NCBI RefSeq assembly: GCF_000380165.1
Contig: NZ_KB904680.1
Location: 124,001 to 188,000 of the forward strand
Length of the DNA stretch: 64,000 nucleotides
Direction of reading: 5' to 3'
From: Wenjunlia vitaminophila DSM 41686
GTDB lineage: Bacteria; Actinomycetota; Actinomycetes; Streptomycetales; Streptomycetaceae
This document shows positions 36,979-45,672 of the stretch, piece by piece. Under the pieces are notes generated by a model. That model made no database searches, was not told the DNA's origin, and saw only the letters and a program-made list of their open reading frames with translations. The position numbers and the translations under genes are program-made. Within the stretch, counting starts at the first letter, position 1. Every line of letters starts with the position of its first letter.

Positions 36979-39345
36979 TTACGGTGTCTCCCTTCCCAGG
37001 CGGGCGGCGGCCACCGCGGCCTGCCCGAAGCTGACGCCCCCGTCGTTGGGCGGCACCGCGCGCCCGACCAGCACCCGCAGTCCGGCTCCCCGCAGCCGCC
37101 CGCTGACCTCGTCGAGCAGGCGGAGGTTCTGGAAGCAGCCCCCGGACAGGCACACCGGGCCCGGGGCGCCCTCGGCCACGGCGCGCTCAACGAGACCGGC
37201 CGTGGCCAGGGCGACGGCCGAGTGGAACGCCGCGGCCAGGCACGGCACGGGGACGCCGTCCGCGGACCCGCGCAGCAGGGCGGTGAGGGTGGGCAGCGGG
37301 TCGTACACCCACACGCCGTCAGCCGCCCGCACCAGCCGCCAGGGCAGCGGCTCGGGACGCAGGTCGCCGGCGGCGGCCTCCAACGCGACCGCCGCCTGTC
37401 CCTCGTAGCTGACGCGGTGCCGCAGCCCGAGGATGCTGGCGGCGGCGTCGAACAGCCGCCCGGCGCTGGACGCCCGGGGGCAGTTCACCCCGCGCTCGAC
37501 CACCTCCCGCACCGCGCGGGCCTCCCCGTCACCGAGGCCCGACGCGTAGGCGTCCACCAACGCCGGGTCAGCGGCGGGCGAGCCCAGGTCCTCGGCGCCG
37601 AGGAGGTACCCGAGCGCCATCCGGCCCGGTGCCCGGACGGCCGCGGCCCCTCCGGGCAGCGGAGCCGTGGCGAACCGGCCCGCCCTGCGGTACCCGGCGA
37701 GGTCGCACACCAGGACCTCCCCACCCCACAGGGTGCCGTCGTCGCCGAACCCGAGACCGTCCAGGGCGACCCCCACGAACGGCCCGGGGAGGCCGTGTTC
37801 CGCGGCGCAGGCCGCGACGTGGGCGTGGTGGTGCTGCACCGCGACGCGGCGCCCTGCGGGCCAGCGCGCCGCCCACTGCGTGGACAGGTAGCCGGGGTGC
37901 AGGTCGTGCACCACGACCTGTGGGTCGATCCGGCAGAGCCGGGAGAGCTGCCCGTACGCCCGTTCGAAGGCGTCCGCGGTGCCCGCGTCCTGGAGGTCCC
38001 CGAGGTGCGGCCCGATCACCGCCCTGTCCCCCGACACCAGGGTGAACGTGTGCTTGAGCTGCGCCCCCACCGCGACCAGCGGTACCGGGCTGGGCAGCGG
38101 CAGCCGCAAGGGGGCCGGAGCGTACCCCCGGGCGCGGCGGACGGTGAGGACGCCCCGGTCGGTGGCGCACACCACCGAGTCGTCACACCGGCTGTGGATC
38201 GCCCGGTCGTGTCCGAGGAAGCCGTCCGCCACGGGCCCGAGGCGTTCCCTGGCCTCCGCGTCGTCGATGACGATCGGCTCCCCCGCGAGGTTGCCGCTGG
38301 TGCACACCAGGGGGCGGCCCACGTCCCGCGAGAGCAGGTGGTGCAGCGGGCTCGCCGGCAGCAGGACGCCGACGCGTCCGGTGCCCGGGTGGACGCCCGC
38401 GGCGACCCCCGAGGACCGCCCGCGCGCCGGCACCAGCGTGACCGGGCGGGCGGCGGAGGCGAGCAGGGCCCGCTCCGCGTCCCCGAGACGGGCCAGCCTC
38501 AGCGCCGCGTCCAGGTCCGGCACCAGCACCGCGAACGGCTTGTCCGGACGCCGCTTGCGGCGCCGCAGCCCGGCCACCGCGCGGTCGCTGGTGGCGTCGC
38601 ACACCAACTGGTAGCCCCCGACCCCCTTGACCGCGACCACCGCCCCGTCGATCAGGGCCCGCACCGCGGCGCGCAGGGCCTCCTCGCCCCCGCGGGTCGA
38701 GGCCGGCGACCACCAGGACAACCGGGGCCCGCAGTCAGGGCACGCCAGCGGCTCCGCGTGGAAACGCCGGTCCTGCGGGTCCGCGTACTGGGCCGCGCAC
38801 GCCGCGCACAGCGGGAAGTCCCGCATCGTGGTGCGTTCCCGGTCGTACGGCAGGTCGGTGATGACGGTGGCGCGCGGACCGCACGCGGTGCAGTTGGTGA
38901 ACGGGTAACGGTGCCTGCGGTCCGCGGGGTCGAAGAGCTCGCGCAGGCACTCGGCGCACACGGCCGCGTCCACCGGGACCTCGCGGACCGACGGCTCCCC
39001 GGCCCCGACGCTGTCCAGCACCGCGAACCCCGAGCCGGGAACCACCGCCCCGGGGTCGAGCTGACCCACCGTGACCTCGGCGACCACCGCGAGCGGCGGG
39101 GCCTGGTCCCGACAGCGGGCGACGAACTCCCGGAGGCCACCGGGGGTTCCGGCCGCGGCGGCGAGGACGTGCCCGTCCACGTTGCGCACCCAGCCGTCCA
39201 GGCCCAGCGCGGTGGCGGTGCGGTACACGAAGGGTCGGAAGCCCACCCCCTGCACGGTGCCGGAGACCTCGACCCGCCACGCCTCCCTGCCCCCGACCGC
39301 CGCCCTGTCGCCCGCCACGCCCGTCGCCGCGGCCGCCCCGGTCAC
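36979..39345 (-). CDS. hypF: Carbamoyltransferase HypF
   Basis: A protein of 788 residues with the complete domain series: acylphosphatase (VSGTVQGVGFRPFVYRTATA, residues about 27-46), two zinc fingers (CAECLRELF to FTNCTACGP, CAACAAQYA to ACPDCGP, about 125-205), a YrdC-like domain (about 220-400) and a Kae1/TobZ-like carbamoyltransferase (HHHAHVAACAAEHGL near 508, LSGGCFQN near 735). It makes the carbamoyl group passed to HypE Cys. GTG 39345 overlaps the protease stop. Confidence 0.95.
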   Translation of the reverse strand: MTGAAAATGVAGDRAAVGGREAWRVEVSGTVQGVGFRPFVYRTATALGLDGWVRNVDGHVLAAAAGTPGGLREFVARCRDQAPPLAVVAEVTVGQLDPGAVVPGSGFAVLDSVGAGEPSVREVPVDAAVCAECLRELFDPADRRHRYPFTNCTACGPRATVITDLPYDRERTTMRDFPLCAACAAQYADPQDRRFHAEPLACPDCGPRLSWWSPASTRGGEEALRAAVRALIDGAVVAVKGVGGYQLVCDATSDRAVAGLRRRKRRPDKPFAVLVPDLDAALRLARLGDAERALLASAARPVTLVPARGRSSGVAAGVHPGTGRVGVLLPASPLHHLLSRDVGRPLVCTSGNLAGEPIVIDDAEARERLGPVADGFLGHDRAIHSRCDDSVVCATDRGVLTVRRARGYAPAPLRLPLPSPVPLVAVGAQLKHTFTLVSGDRAVIGPHLGDLQDAGTADAFERAYGQLSRLCRIDPQVVVHDLHPGYLSTQWAARWPAGRRVAVQHHHAHVAACAAEHGLPGPFVGVALDGLGFGDDGTLWGGEVLVCDLAGYRRAGRFATAPLPGGAAAVRAPGRMALGYLLGAEDLGSPAADPALVDAYASGLGDGEARAVREVVERGVNCPRASSAGRLFDAAASILGLRHRVSYEGQAAVALEAAAGDLRPEPLPWRLVRAADGVWVYDPLPTLTALLRGSADGVPVPCLAAAFHSAVALATAGLVERAVAEGAPGPVCLSGGCFQNLRLLDEVSGRLRGAGLRVLVGRAVPPNDGGVSFGQAAVAAARLGRETP

Positions 39346-39935
39346 CCCCGCCGCCCCGCCCCGCTGCCGGCGACGCCGCCGGCGACGCCATCCGCGATGT
39401 CGTCCGCGAGGTCGTCCGCCTCCGCACGGCCCCGTGCGGAGGCGCGCTCCGCCGCGCGGTGGCGCAGGATCTCCTGCCTGACGCGTTCCGCCAGCGGCGC
39501 CACCGCCGCACGCACCGGCGCGGACAGACCGGTGCCGAGGGACGAGTCCGCGCCCTCCACCGCGAACACCACCAGGCGCGGCGGCAGGTGGCCGAGGACC
39601 CGGGCGAGCTCCACGGCCTCACCGAGCCCCAACCCGTGCGAACTCGCCGACGCGGACGCCCGCAGCTCACCCCCGGTGACCTCCAGCCGGTGCACCCGTC
39701 CGGGACACCCGGGGTGCGCGTGCGCGGCATCGACGACGACGCACAGGGCCGCGCCCCGCCACGTCCCGATCAGCCGGCCCGGGTCGCCGTCGGACACCGT
39801 CAGGACCACCCCGTCCAGCGAGGAGGTCCGCTCGGCGAGTTCGGCCAGGCGCCCGACCACCGCCCAGCCCACGCCGTCGTCCCGCCTGAACTCGTTGCCC
39901 ACGCCGACGACCACCGTCCGGCCGTTCCCGCTCAT
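39342..39935 (-). CDS. Hydrogenase maturation endopeptidase (HyaD/HycI family)
   Basis: ATG 39935 follows GGAGAGC, giving 197 residues. The nickel-sensing residues of the M52 family are visible: VVVGVGNEFRRDDGVGWAVV near the start (the acidic ligand in FRRDDG), VVVDAAHAHPG near 75 and ASSHGLGLGEAV near 103 (His). It removes the short C-terminal tail of the large subunit once nickel is inserted. The C-terminal 30 residues are low-complexity. Confidence 0.9.
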   Translation of the reverse strand: MSGNGRTVVVGVGNEFRRDDGVGWAVVGRLAELAERTSSLDGVVLTVSDGDPGRLIGTWRGAALCVVVDAAHAHPGCPGRVHRLEVTGGELRASASASSHGLGLGEAVELARVLGHLPPRLVVFAVEGADSSLGTGLSAPVRAAVAPLAERVRQEILRHRAAERASARGRAEADDLADDIADGVAGGVAGSGAGRRG

Positions 39936-40043
39936 GCTCTCCGTCCGCCGACGCCGCCCTTCCCCGTGCACCGGCCAGTCTCGTCCGGCCGCCCGGCGGC
40001 GCCCGACCGACGCGCCCCGCAGTCATCCGTTCGGCCGGAGGCG

Positions 40044-40088
40044 CGGGACCCGCGGGAGCGGGACCCGCGGGAGCGGGACCCGCGGGTG
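40044..40088. repeat. 15-bp tandem repeat, three copies
   Basis: cgggacccgcgggag occurs three times head to tail (the last copy has t for a) between the acyl-CoA synthetase fusion and the protease gene. Each unit contains the palindrome cccgcggg, so the transcript could form alternative hairpins. It is the longest non-coding spacer inside the operon (190 bases). Confidence 0.75.
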
Positions 40089-40125
40089 CGCCGCGGGCGG
40101 CGGGGCCGGCGGACGACGGCTCCCG

Positions 40126-42825
40126 TCACCTCAGCCGGCGCAGGAACGGGTCGAAGCGGCGGGCCGGCTGGAGCCTGATCCGCACGTCGAGCGTGACGAC
40201 GCCGTCCGGCCGGGCCACCACCGGGTTGAGGTCCGCCTCGGCGAGCTGCGGCAGGTCCGCCGCCATCCGGGACAGCCGCAGCAGCAGTTGCTCGAGCCCC
40301 GCCACGTCGACGGGCTCCCCACCGCGGTGGCCGAACAGCAGCGGCGCGCAGCGCGGCTCGGTCAGCAGCCCGTAGACGTCGCTGTCGGTGAGCGGTGCCA
40401 GGCGCGCCACGTGGTCGCCGATCACCTCCGTGGCCGTGCCGCCGAGCCCGAAGAGCACCAGGGGGCCGAACACCTCGTCCTGGACCACGCCGGCGAACAG
40501 TTCCGTGCCGCGCCTGGCCATGGGCTGGACCAGGACCCCGGTCATCCCGTCCCCGAACCGGGAGGCCAGTTCCTGGTAGCCGGCGCGCACCTGGGCCCCG
40601 CCCACCAGGTCGAGCAGGACCGCGCCCCGCTCGCTCTTGTGCAGCAGCCCCGGCCCGTACGCCTTGAGCACGGCCCGGCCGTCGCGTGCCGTGAGCCGTT
40701 CGGCCGCGTCCGCGGCGGCGTCCGCGTCCCCCACCCAGGCCCACGGCACCTGCGGAACGCCGTAGCGGTCGAGCAGGTCCGCGCACTGCGGCGGGTCGAG
40801 CCACCCGCCGTCGGGGTGCGCGGCGAGGAACGCGTCGACGAGCTCGGCCGCCCCCTCGGTGTCGACGCCGGCCAGCTCGGGGACGATGCCGGCCGGGCGG
40901 GCACGCCAGCGGGCGTACGCGGCGGCGTGGGCCAGCGCCCGGGCGGCCGACTGGGGGTCGGCGAACGCCGGGATGGGACGGCCCTCCCCCGGCGTCAGCA
41001 GGCGCACGCCCTCGGGCTGGTGGGGAAGGACCGCCACCAGGGTGCAGGGCAGCTCGCCGCAGCAGGTGGTCAGTCCCCGGACCAGGTCCTCCCCCGTCGC
41101 CTCGCCCAGCGCCGTGGGGACCAGGCTGACCACCACCGCGTCCACGGCGTGGTGCCGGCACAGCCGCTCCACGCAGGCCGTCAGCGAGGACTCCCGCACG
41201 GCGGGCGAGGTGTCGATGGGGTTGGTCACCACCGCGCTCCCCGGCAGGTCCTCGCGCAACGCGGTGACCAGCTCCGCGGGGAGCTCGGGCACGGACAGGC
41301 CCGCCTCGACGCAGGCGTCCGCCGCCAGCACGCCGGACCCGCCGGCGTTGGAGACGATGGCCACCGAGGTCCCCGCAGGCAACGGCTGGGTGTGCAGCGT
41401 CGCCGCCGCGTCCAGCAGTTCGGCGATGCTGCGGGTCGCGACGACGCCGGCCTGGGTGAACAGGGCCCTGCGGGTCACCGTGCGGGTGGCGGCCGCCGCG
41501 GTGTGCGAGGCGGCGGCCCGCCGGCCGGGCTGGGAACGGCCGGCGTCCACGGTGAGCACCGGCATCCGCCGTCCGACGCGGCGGGCGGTGCGGGAGAAGG
41601 CCCGGGGGTTCCCGAACGACTCCAGGTGCAGCACGGCCAGGTCGGTGCACCCGTCGCTCTCCCACCACTGGAGCATGTCGTTGCCGCTGACGTCGTACTT
41701 GTCGCCCAGCGAGGCGAAACTGGACACCCCGATGCCCAGCCGGGACAGCCCCTCGAGCAGCGCGATCCCCACCCCTCCGGACTGCACCGCGACGCCCGCC
41801 CTGCCCGGCAGGGGCTGCTGCGGCGCGAAGCTGGCGTTGAGCCGCGCCCGCTGCTCGGTGTTGGCCAGACCCAGGCAGTTGGGGCCCACCAGCCGCATCC
41901 CGTGGTCCCGGCAGGCGGCCAGCAGCTCGGCGCCCTGCTCAGGGGTGAACCCGGCGGTGAGCACGGCCAGCGTGCGCACCCCGGCACGCCCGCACTCCCG
42001 GGCCACGCCCGCGGCCCGGTCGGCGGGCACGGTCACCACGGCCAGGTCAGGGACGTGCGGCAGGTCACCGACCTTCGGGTACGTCGGCAGGTGCTCCAGC
42101 AGGTGGGCGTGCGGGTTCACGACGTACAGCAGTCCCGGGTAGCCGGCGCGCCGCAGGTTCTTCAGCACCGCGCGCCCCACGGAGGTCGGTTTGCGTCCGG
42201 CGCCGACCACGGCGACGCACCTCGGGCGCAGCAGGTGCTCCATGCTGGCGACGTCCGCCCGGCGGGCCCGGTCGTCCACCGCGTCGAGGTACCGCCCCTG
42301 CTCGTCGCGCAGCCACACGGTGCACCGCACCTCGCCGCCCTCGTAGCGGCGGGACACGGGCAGGCCGAGGTCGGCGAAGACCTTCAGCATGGCCTGGTTG
42401 TCGGCGAGGGTGTCCGCGGTCAGCGCCGTCAGCCCCGCCTCGCGGGCGGCGTGCACCAGGTGCTCCACGAGCAGCGTCCCGACGCCCCGGTGGTGCCACC
42501 GCTCGGCCACGGCCACGCCCAGCTCCGCCACGTCCGCCTCGTCGTCGCCGCCCACGTACTCGGCGACCCCGACGACCTGGTCCTCCGCGCCCGCGAGCAG
42601 CGCCTGGTAGCCACGCCTGGCAGGCCCGAACACCCTCTCGACCGCCTGCTCCGCGGATTCCCGGCTCACCCCGAAGAAACGCCCCCGCAGGCTCTCCCGT
42701 GACATCTCCTCGTACATCCGGCGCACTGCCCCGGCGTCCTGCGGGCACGGCGGGCGCAGCCACACCGTGGTGCCGTCGGCCAGCAGCGCGTGGTCCTCCC
42801 GCGGGAGGCGTTCGGCCTGGGTCAT
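40126..42825 (-). CDS. GNAT-acetyltransferase/ADP-forming acyl-CoA synthetase fusion (Pat-like protein acetyltransferase)
   Basis: A protein of 899 residues. Residues about 15-175 are a GNAT domain (VAERWHHRGVGTLLVEHLVH is the acetyl-CoA loop). Next come a CoA-binding Rossmann domain (CVAVVGAGRKPTSVGRAVLK, about 205-225), a ligase-CoA domain with a histidine in AASHTAAAA at the usual phospho-His position, and an ATP-grasp domain (HKSERGAVLLDLVGGAQV, EADLNPVVARPDGVV at the end). In bacteria, proteins with these parts are lysine acetyltransferases that control acetyl-CoA synthetase or related metabolism. The GNAT-first order is the less studied variant. It heads the hydrogenase operon; a functional link is an inference from gene order. 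Confidence 0.82.
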   Translation of the reverse strand: MTQAERLPREDHALLADGTTVWLRPPCPQDAGAVRRMYEEMSRESLRGRFFGVSRESAEQAVERVFGPARRGYQALLAGAEDQVVGVAEYVGGDDEADVAELGVAVAERWHHRGVGTLLVEHLVHAAREAGLTALTADTLADNQAMLKVFADLGLPVSRRYEGGEVRCTVWLRDEQGRYLDAVDDRARRADVASMEHLLRPRCVAVVGAGRKPTSVGRAVLKNLRRAGYPGLLYVVNPHAHLLEHLPTYPKVGDLPHVPDLAVVTVPADRAAGVARECGRAGVRTLAVLTAGFTPEQGAELLAACRDHGMRLVGPNCLGLANTEQRARLNASFAPQQPLPGRAGVAVQSGGVGIALLEGLSRLGIGVSSFASLGDKYDVSGNDMLQWWESDGCTDLAVLHLESFGNPRAFSRTARRVGRRMPVLTVDAGRSQPGRRAAASHTAAAATRTVTRRALFTQAGVVATRSIAELLDAAATLHTQPLPAGTSVAIVSNAGGSGVLAADACVEAGLSVPELPAELVTALREDLPGSAVVTNPIDTSPAVRESSLTACVERLCRHHAVDAVVVSLVPTALGEATGEDLVRGLTTCCGELPCTLVAVLPHQPEGVRLLTPGEGRPIPAFADPQSAARALAHAAAYARWRARPAGIVPELAGVDTEGAAELVDAFLAAHPDGGWLDPPQCADLLDRYGVPQVPWAWVGDADAAADAAERLTARDGRAVLKAYGPGLLHKSERGAVLLDLVGGAQVRAGYQELASRFGDGMTGVLVQPMARRGTELFAGVVQDEVFGPLVLFGLGGTATEVIGDHVARLAPLTDSDVYGLLTEPRCAPLLFGHRGGEPVDVAGLEQLLLRLSRMAADLPQLAEADLNPVVARPDGVVTLDVRIRLQPARRFDPFLRRLR

Positions 42826-43030
42826 GCCTGATCACCGAGTTTCCCTGGAGACGCGTCGGACCTCCAGCGTCCAGCGCCCCGGCCGGCACGTCCGCCCCCG
42901 TGGTCCACCCGGACGAAAAACAGCACTGAACGGCTGACGTCCCGGCCACCCGGGGACGAGTCGGCGTACGGGAACCCCCATGCGGTCGCCACGGACCGTG
43001 CCACCCGGTGACGGGGCCGGGTGGCACGGG

Positions 43031-43072
43031 GCCGCCGGGCGGCGGGGACGTGCTCCCCCGCCGCCCGGCGGC
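43031..43072. terminator. Terminator of the secreted-protease operon
   Basis: A perfect 17-bp inverted repeat (43031-43047 and 43056-43072, loop of 8) lies 30 bases after the subtilisin stop, on the way to the hydrogenase operon promoter region. The 277-base gap 42826-43102 shows nothing else convincing. Confidence 0.8.
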
Positions 43073-43102
43073 TGTCTCGACTTCGGTGGGTCAGGTGGTG
43101 GG

Positions 43103-45670
43103 TCAGGTGGTGGGGGTGGGGGTGCAGGTGCGGTCGCCGATGAAGGCGTTGTCGACGGCCCACCAGCCGGAGTTCTGACCGCGGTAGTGCAGGCGGTACC
43201 TCACGGTCGTCCGGTCGGCGGCCTGGGGGACGGCGACGACCTGGTTGGCGGTGCCGGCCTCGGCGGCGTAGCCGTGGGCGGACCAGACGGTCTCCCAGGT
43301 CCTGCCGCCGTCGAGGCTGAGGTCGACGGAGGTGGTGGAGTTGACGGCGGGTTCGAGGTGCTGGCCGAAGTCGATGGTGGCCTCGGTGCGGCCGGTCATG
43401 TCGTAGGTGGGGCTGGTGAGGTAGGTGTCCTGGAGGTACCCCTTGCCGGAGTTGCGGGAGTCAACGATGGCGAAGGAGCCGTCGCCGCCGGTGTGGTTGC
43501 CCCGCTCCCCGGGGTCGGTGAACTGCCAGCCGGGCTGGTAGCGGTAGTTGGGGATCTCCGGGTCCACGTTGGTGACGGTCCAGCCGCGCGGAGCCTTGGC
43601 CTGGGAGAACGTCTCGGTGGTGCCGTCGCGGGTGACCTGGTACCCGCGGGCGGTGCACTCCAGCGCCACGGTCAGGCCCACGTCGAGGCTCCGGCCGGTG
43701 GTGCCGAGGGTCAGGGTGCGGGTGGTCGGGTCGTAGCCGGGTTCGGTGGCGGTGTAGGTGAGGGTGTAGGCGGTGTCGGGGAGCAGCGGCAGGGTGTAGG
43801 CGCCGGTGGAGGGGTCGGTGGTGGCCGACCACCGGTGGCCCCTGCCGTCGTCGGCGACGACCTTCGCGGCCAGGCCCCAGCCCTGCCCCGAGCCGTCGGT
43901 GACCTTCCCGGTGACGTCCACCCGCTGGGTCGGGTTCAGGGCCGGGCTGTGGGTGAGGGCCTGGTCCTTGGTGAGGGTGAGCGCGGTGGTGTCGGTGACG
44001 TAGCCGAACGCGGACGCGGACACCTGGTAGTCGCCGGCGACCAGCCGCAGCGTGTACGTGCCGTTGGCCGGCACGGTGAACCTGCGGTTGACCGGCCCGG
44101 TGACGGAGACCTCGGCGCCGGGCAGGGGCTGACCGGTGTCGGCGTCCGTGACGGTGCCCGACAGCGTGGCGGTGCCGGCGACACCGACGTTCACCAGCGC
44201 GAGGGCGTCCAACCGGCCCTCGCCGTAGACGTTGTTGTTGGCCGCGGTTCCGCCGCAGGTGGTGTCGTCGGTGTCGATCGCGGACAGGTCCAGCAGGTCA
44301 CGGGTGGCCTGGATGTCGTGGGCGTACTCCGGCCGGGCCGACCACAGCAGCGCGACCGCGCCGGCGGTGTGCGGGGCCGCCATCGACGTCCCGGACATGA
44401 GCTGGTAGCCGTTGCCGGGCGCCGCCGAGCGGATGTTCACCCCGGGCGCGGAGATGTCCGGCTTGACCGTCCCGTCCTGGCCGGGACCCCGGCTGGAGAA
44501 CGAGGCGATGGTGTTGTCGCTGTCGTAGGCGCCGACCGAGTAGTTGAGGGTGCGGCTGCCCGGTGTGCCGGAGGTCCTGCAGGCGGGGCCCTCGTTCCCG
44601 TTCGACCAGATCCCCATGATCCCCGAGGCCGCCCAGGCCTCCTGGACGTCCTCGAACAGTGGCTCGTCGGACGGGTTCACGCTGCCCCACGAGTTGTTGA
44701 CGATGTCGGGGCGCCTGGCCGGGTCCGGGTTCTGCCCGTTGGCGTCGGTGGGCGCGAGCATCCACTGCGACGCGGCCAGCAGATCGACGTCGGAGCAGGT
44801 GGCGCAGCCGTTCGCGGTGATCCACCGCACCCCGGGGGCCACCCCGATCTGGTTGCCGGCGCCGTCGTCCCCGGCCATGGTGCCCATGGTGTGGGTGCCG
44901 TGGCCGTTCTTGTCACACGGCCCCGCGCCCTTCTCGCACGCGCCGGAGGTGTCGAACCAGTTGTAGTCGTGGGTGAAGGTGCCGTCGCCGTTGTTGCCCC
45001 GGTACTGCCGCACCAGCGCCGGGTGGTCGAACTGCACCCCGGTGTCGATGTTGGCGATGACCACGCCCTCACCGCTGCGCCCGGTCTGCGCCCAGACGTC
45101 GTCGGCGTTGATGTTGGCCACGCCCCACTCCAGGCCGCCCGCGGCGGCCGAAGCGGGCTCGGACTCCACCGGCTCGGGCGGGGCGTACGTCCTGGACACC
45201 CGCACCTCGGCGACGTCGGCGCGGGCGGCCAGCGTCCGCACCACGGACTCCGGCGCGTCCTGCACGAACACCGCATTGGTCACCCAGAACGACCTGGTGC
45301 GCAGGCCCTCGGCCCTGAGCAGCGAGCGCACCGGGGCCTGGGAGTCGGCGGCGGTGGCCTTCAGGTCGGCGACGACCTCCCGGCCCCGGGCGGTGTCGTC
45401 GGTGAGCCGCCGCGCGGACGTGAGGTCGGTGTCCTCGACGAGGCGCACCCACACGTCAGCGGTCTCGGCGGTGGCGTAGGCGGCGGCCAACTCCGGGGCC
45501 ACCTTCGGTTCCGCCCGGGCCGACGTGGCCGGTCCGGCGGCCGAGGGCGCCCCGTCCTTCGGGGCGTCCCCGCCGGTCTGGGCCATCGCCGGCGCCAGGG
45601 CCCCGGCGACCAGCGCCAACGTGCACGCCGCCACCGAGGCCAGCCCGGCGGTGGAACGAGGAGTCCGCAT
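43103..45670 (-). CDS. Secreted subtilisin-like S8 serine protease with carboxypeptidase-regulatory-like modules
   Basis: ATG 45670 has GGAGGG at good spacing (the in-frame GTG 45676 overlaps the previous stop and is an alternative), giving 855 residues. A Sec signal (residues 1-30) and a prodomain (to about 175) precede the S8 domain with an intact triad: Asp in VVIANIDTGVQFDHPAL, His in KNGHGTHTMGTMAGD and Ser in SGTSMAAPHTAGAVALL; NNSWGS holds the oxyanion Asn. After the catalytic domain (to about 505) come two Ig-like/CarboxypepD_reg modules (SGTVTDADTGQPLPGAEVSV, TGKVTDGSGQGWGLAAKVVA) and a jelly-roll C-terminal region. It is the only catalytically complete protease of its operon. Confidence 0.9.
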   Translation of the reverse strand: MRTPRSTAGLASVAACTLALVAGALAPAMAQTGGDAPKDGAPSAAGPATSARAEPKVAPELAAAYATAETADVWVRLVEDTDLTSARRLTDDTARGREVVADLKATAADSQAPVRSLLRAEGLRTRSFWVTNAVFVQDAPESVVRTLAARADVAEVRVSRTYAPPEPVESEPASAAAGGLEWGVANINADDVWAQTGRSGEGVVIANIDTGVQFDHPALVRQYRGNNGDGTFTHDYNWFDTSGACEKGAGPCDKNGHGTHTMGTMAGDDGAGNQIGVAPGVRWITANGCATCSDVDLLAASQWMLAPTDANGQNPDPARRPDIVNNSWGSVNPSDEPLFEDVQEAWAASGIMGIWSNGNEGPACRTSGTPGSRTLNYSVGAYDSDNTIASFSSRGPGQDGTVKPDISAPGVNIRSAAPGNGYQLMSGTSMAAPHTAGAVALLWSARPEYAHDIQATRDLLDLSAIDTDDTTCGGTAANNNVYGEGRLDALALVNVGVAGTATLSGTVTDADTGQPLPGAEVSVTGPVNRRFTVPANGTYTLRLVAGDYQVSASAFGYVTDTTALTLTKDQALTHSPALNPTQRVDVTGKVTDGSGQGWGLAAKVVADDGRGHRWSATTDPSTGAYTLPLLPDTAYTLTYTATEPGYDPTTRTLTLGTTGRSLDVGLTVALECTARGYQVTRDGTTETFSQAKAPRGWTVTNVDPEIPNYRYQPGWQFTDPGERGNHTGGDGSFAIVDSRNSGKGYLQDTYLTSPTYDMTGRTEATIDFGQHLEPAVNSTTSVDLSLDGGRTWETVWSAHGYAAEAGTANQVVAVPQAADRTTVRYRLHYRGQNSGWWAVDNAFIGDRTCTPTPTT

Positions 45671-45672
45671 GG

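Noticed and set aside
40044-40088. CRISPR-like repeats
   Set aside because: The units are contiguous 15-mers without spacers, and no cas gene exists in the window.
36322-42702. A 2,126-codon open frame on the plus strand across the hydrogenase operon
   Set aside because: It is antisense to well-recognised hyp and hydrogenase genes. Its product is low-complexity Gly/Ala/Arg/Pro sequence without motifs. Very high GC at third positions removes stops on the opposite strand.
42826-43030. A gtccc...gggac inverted element near 42940 considered as a DosR/DevR dormancy box for the hydrogenase operon
   Set aside because: The order of the half-sites and the spacer do not match the GGGACTnnnGTCCC form, so I could not support it.
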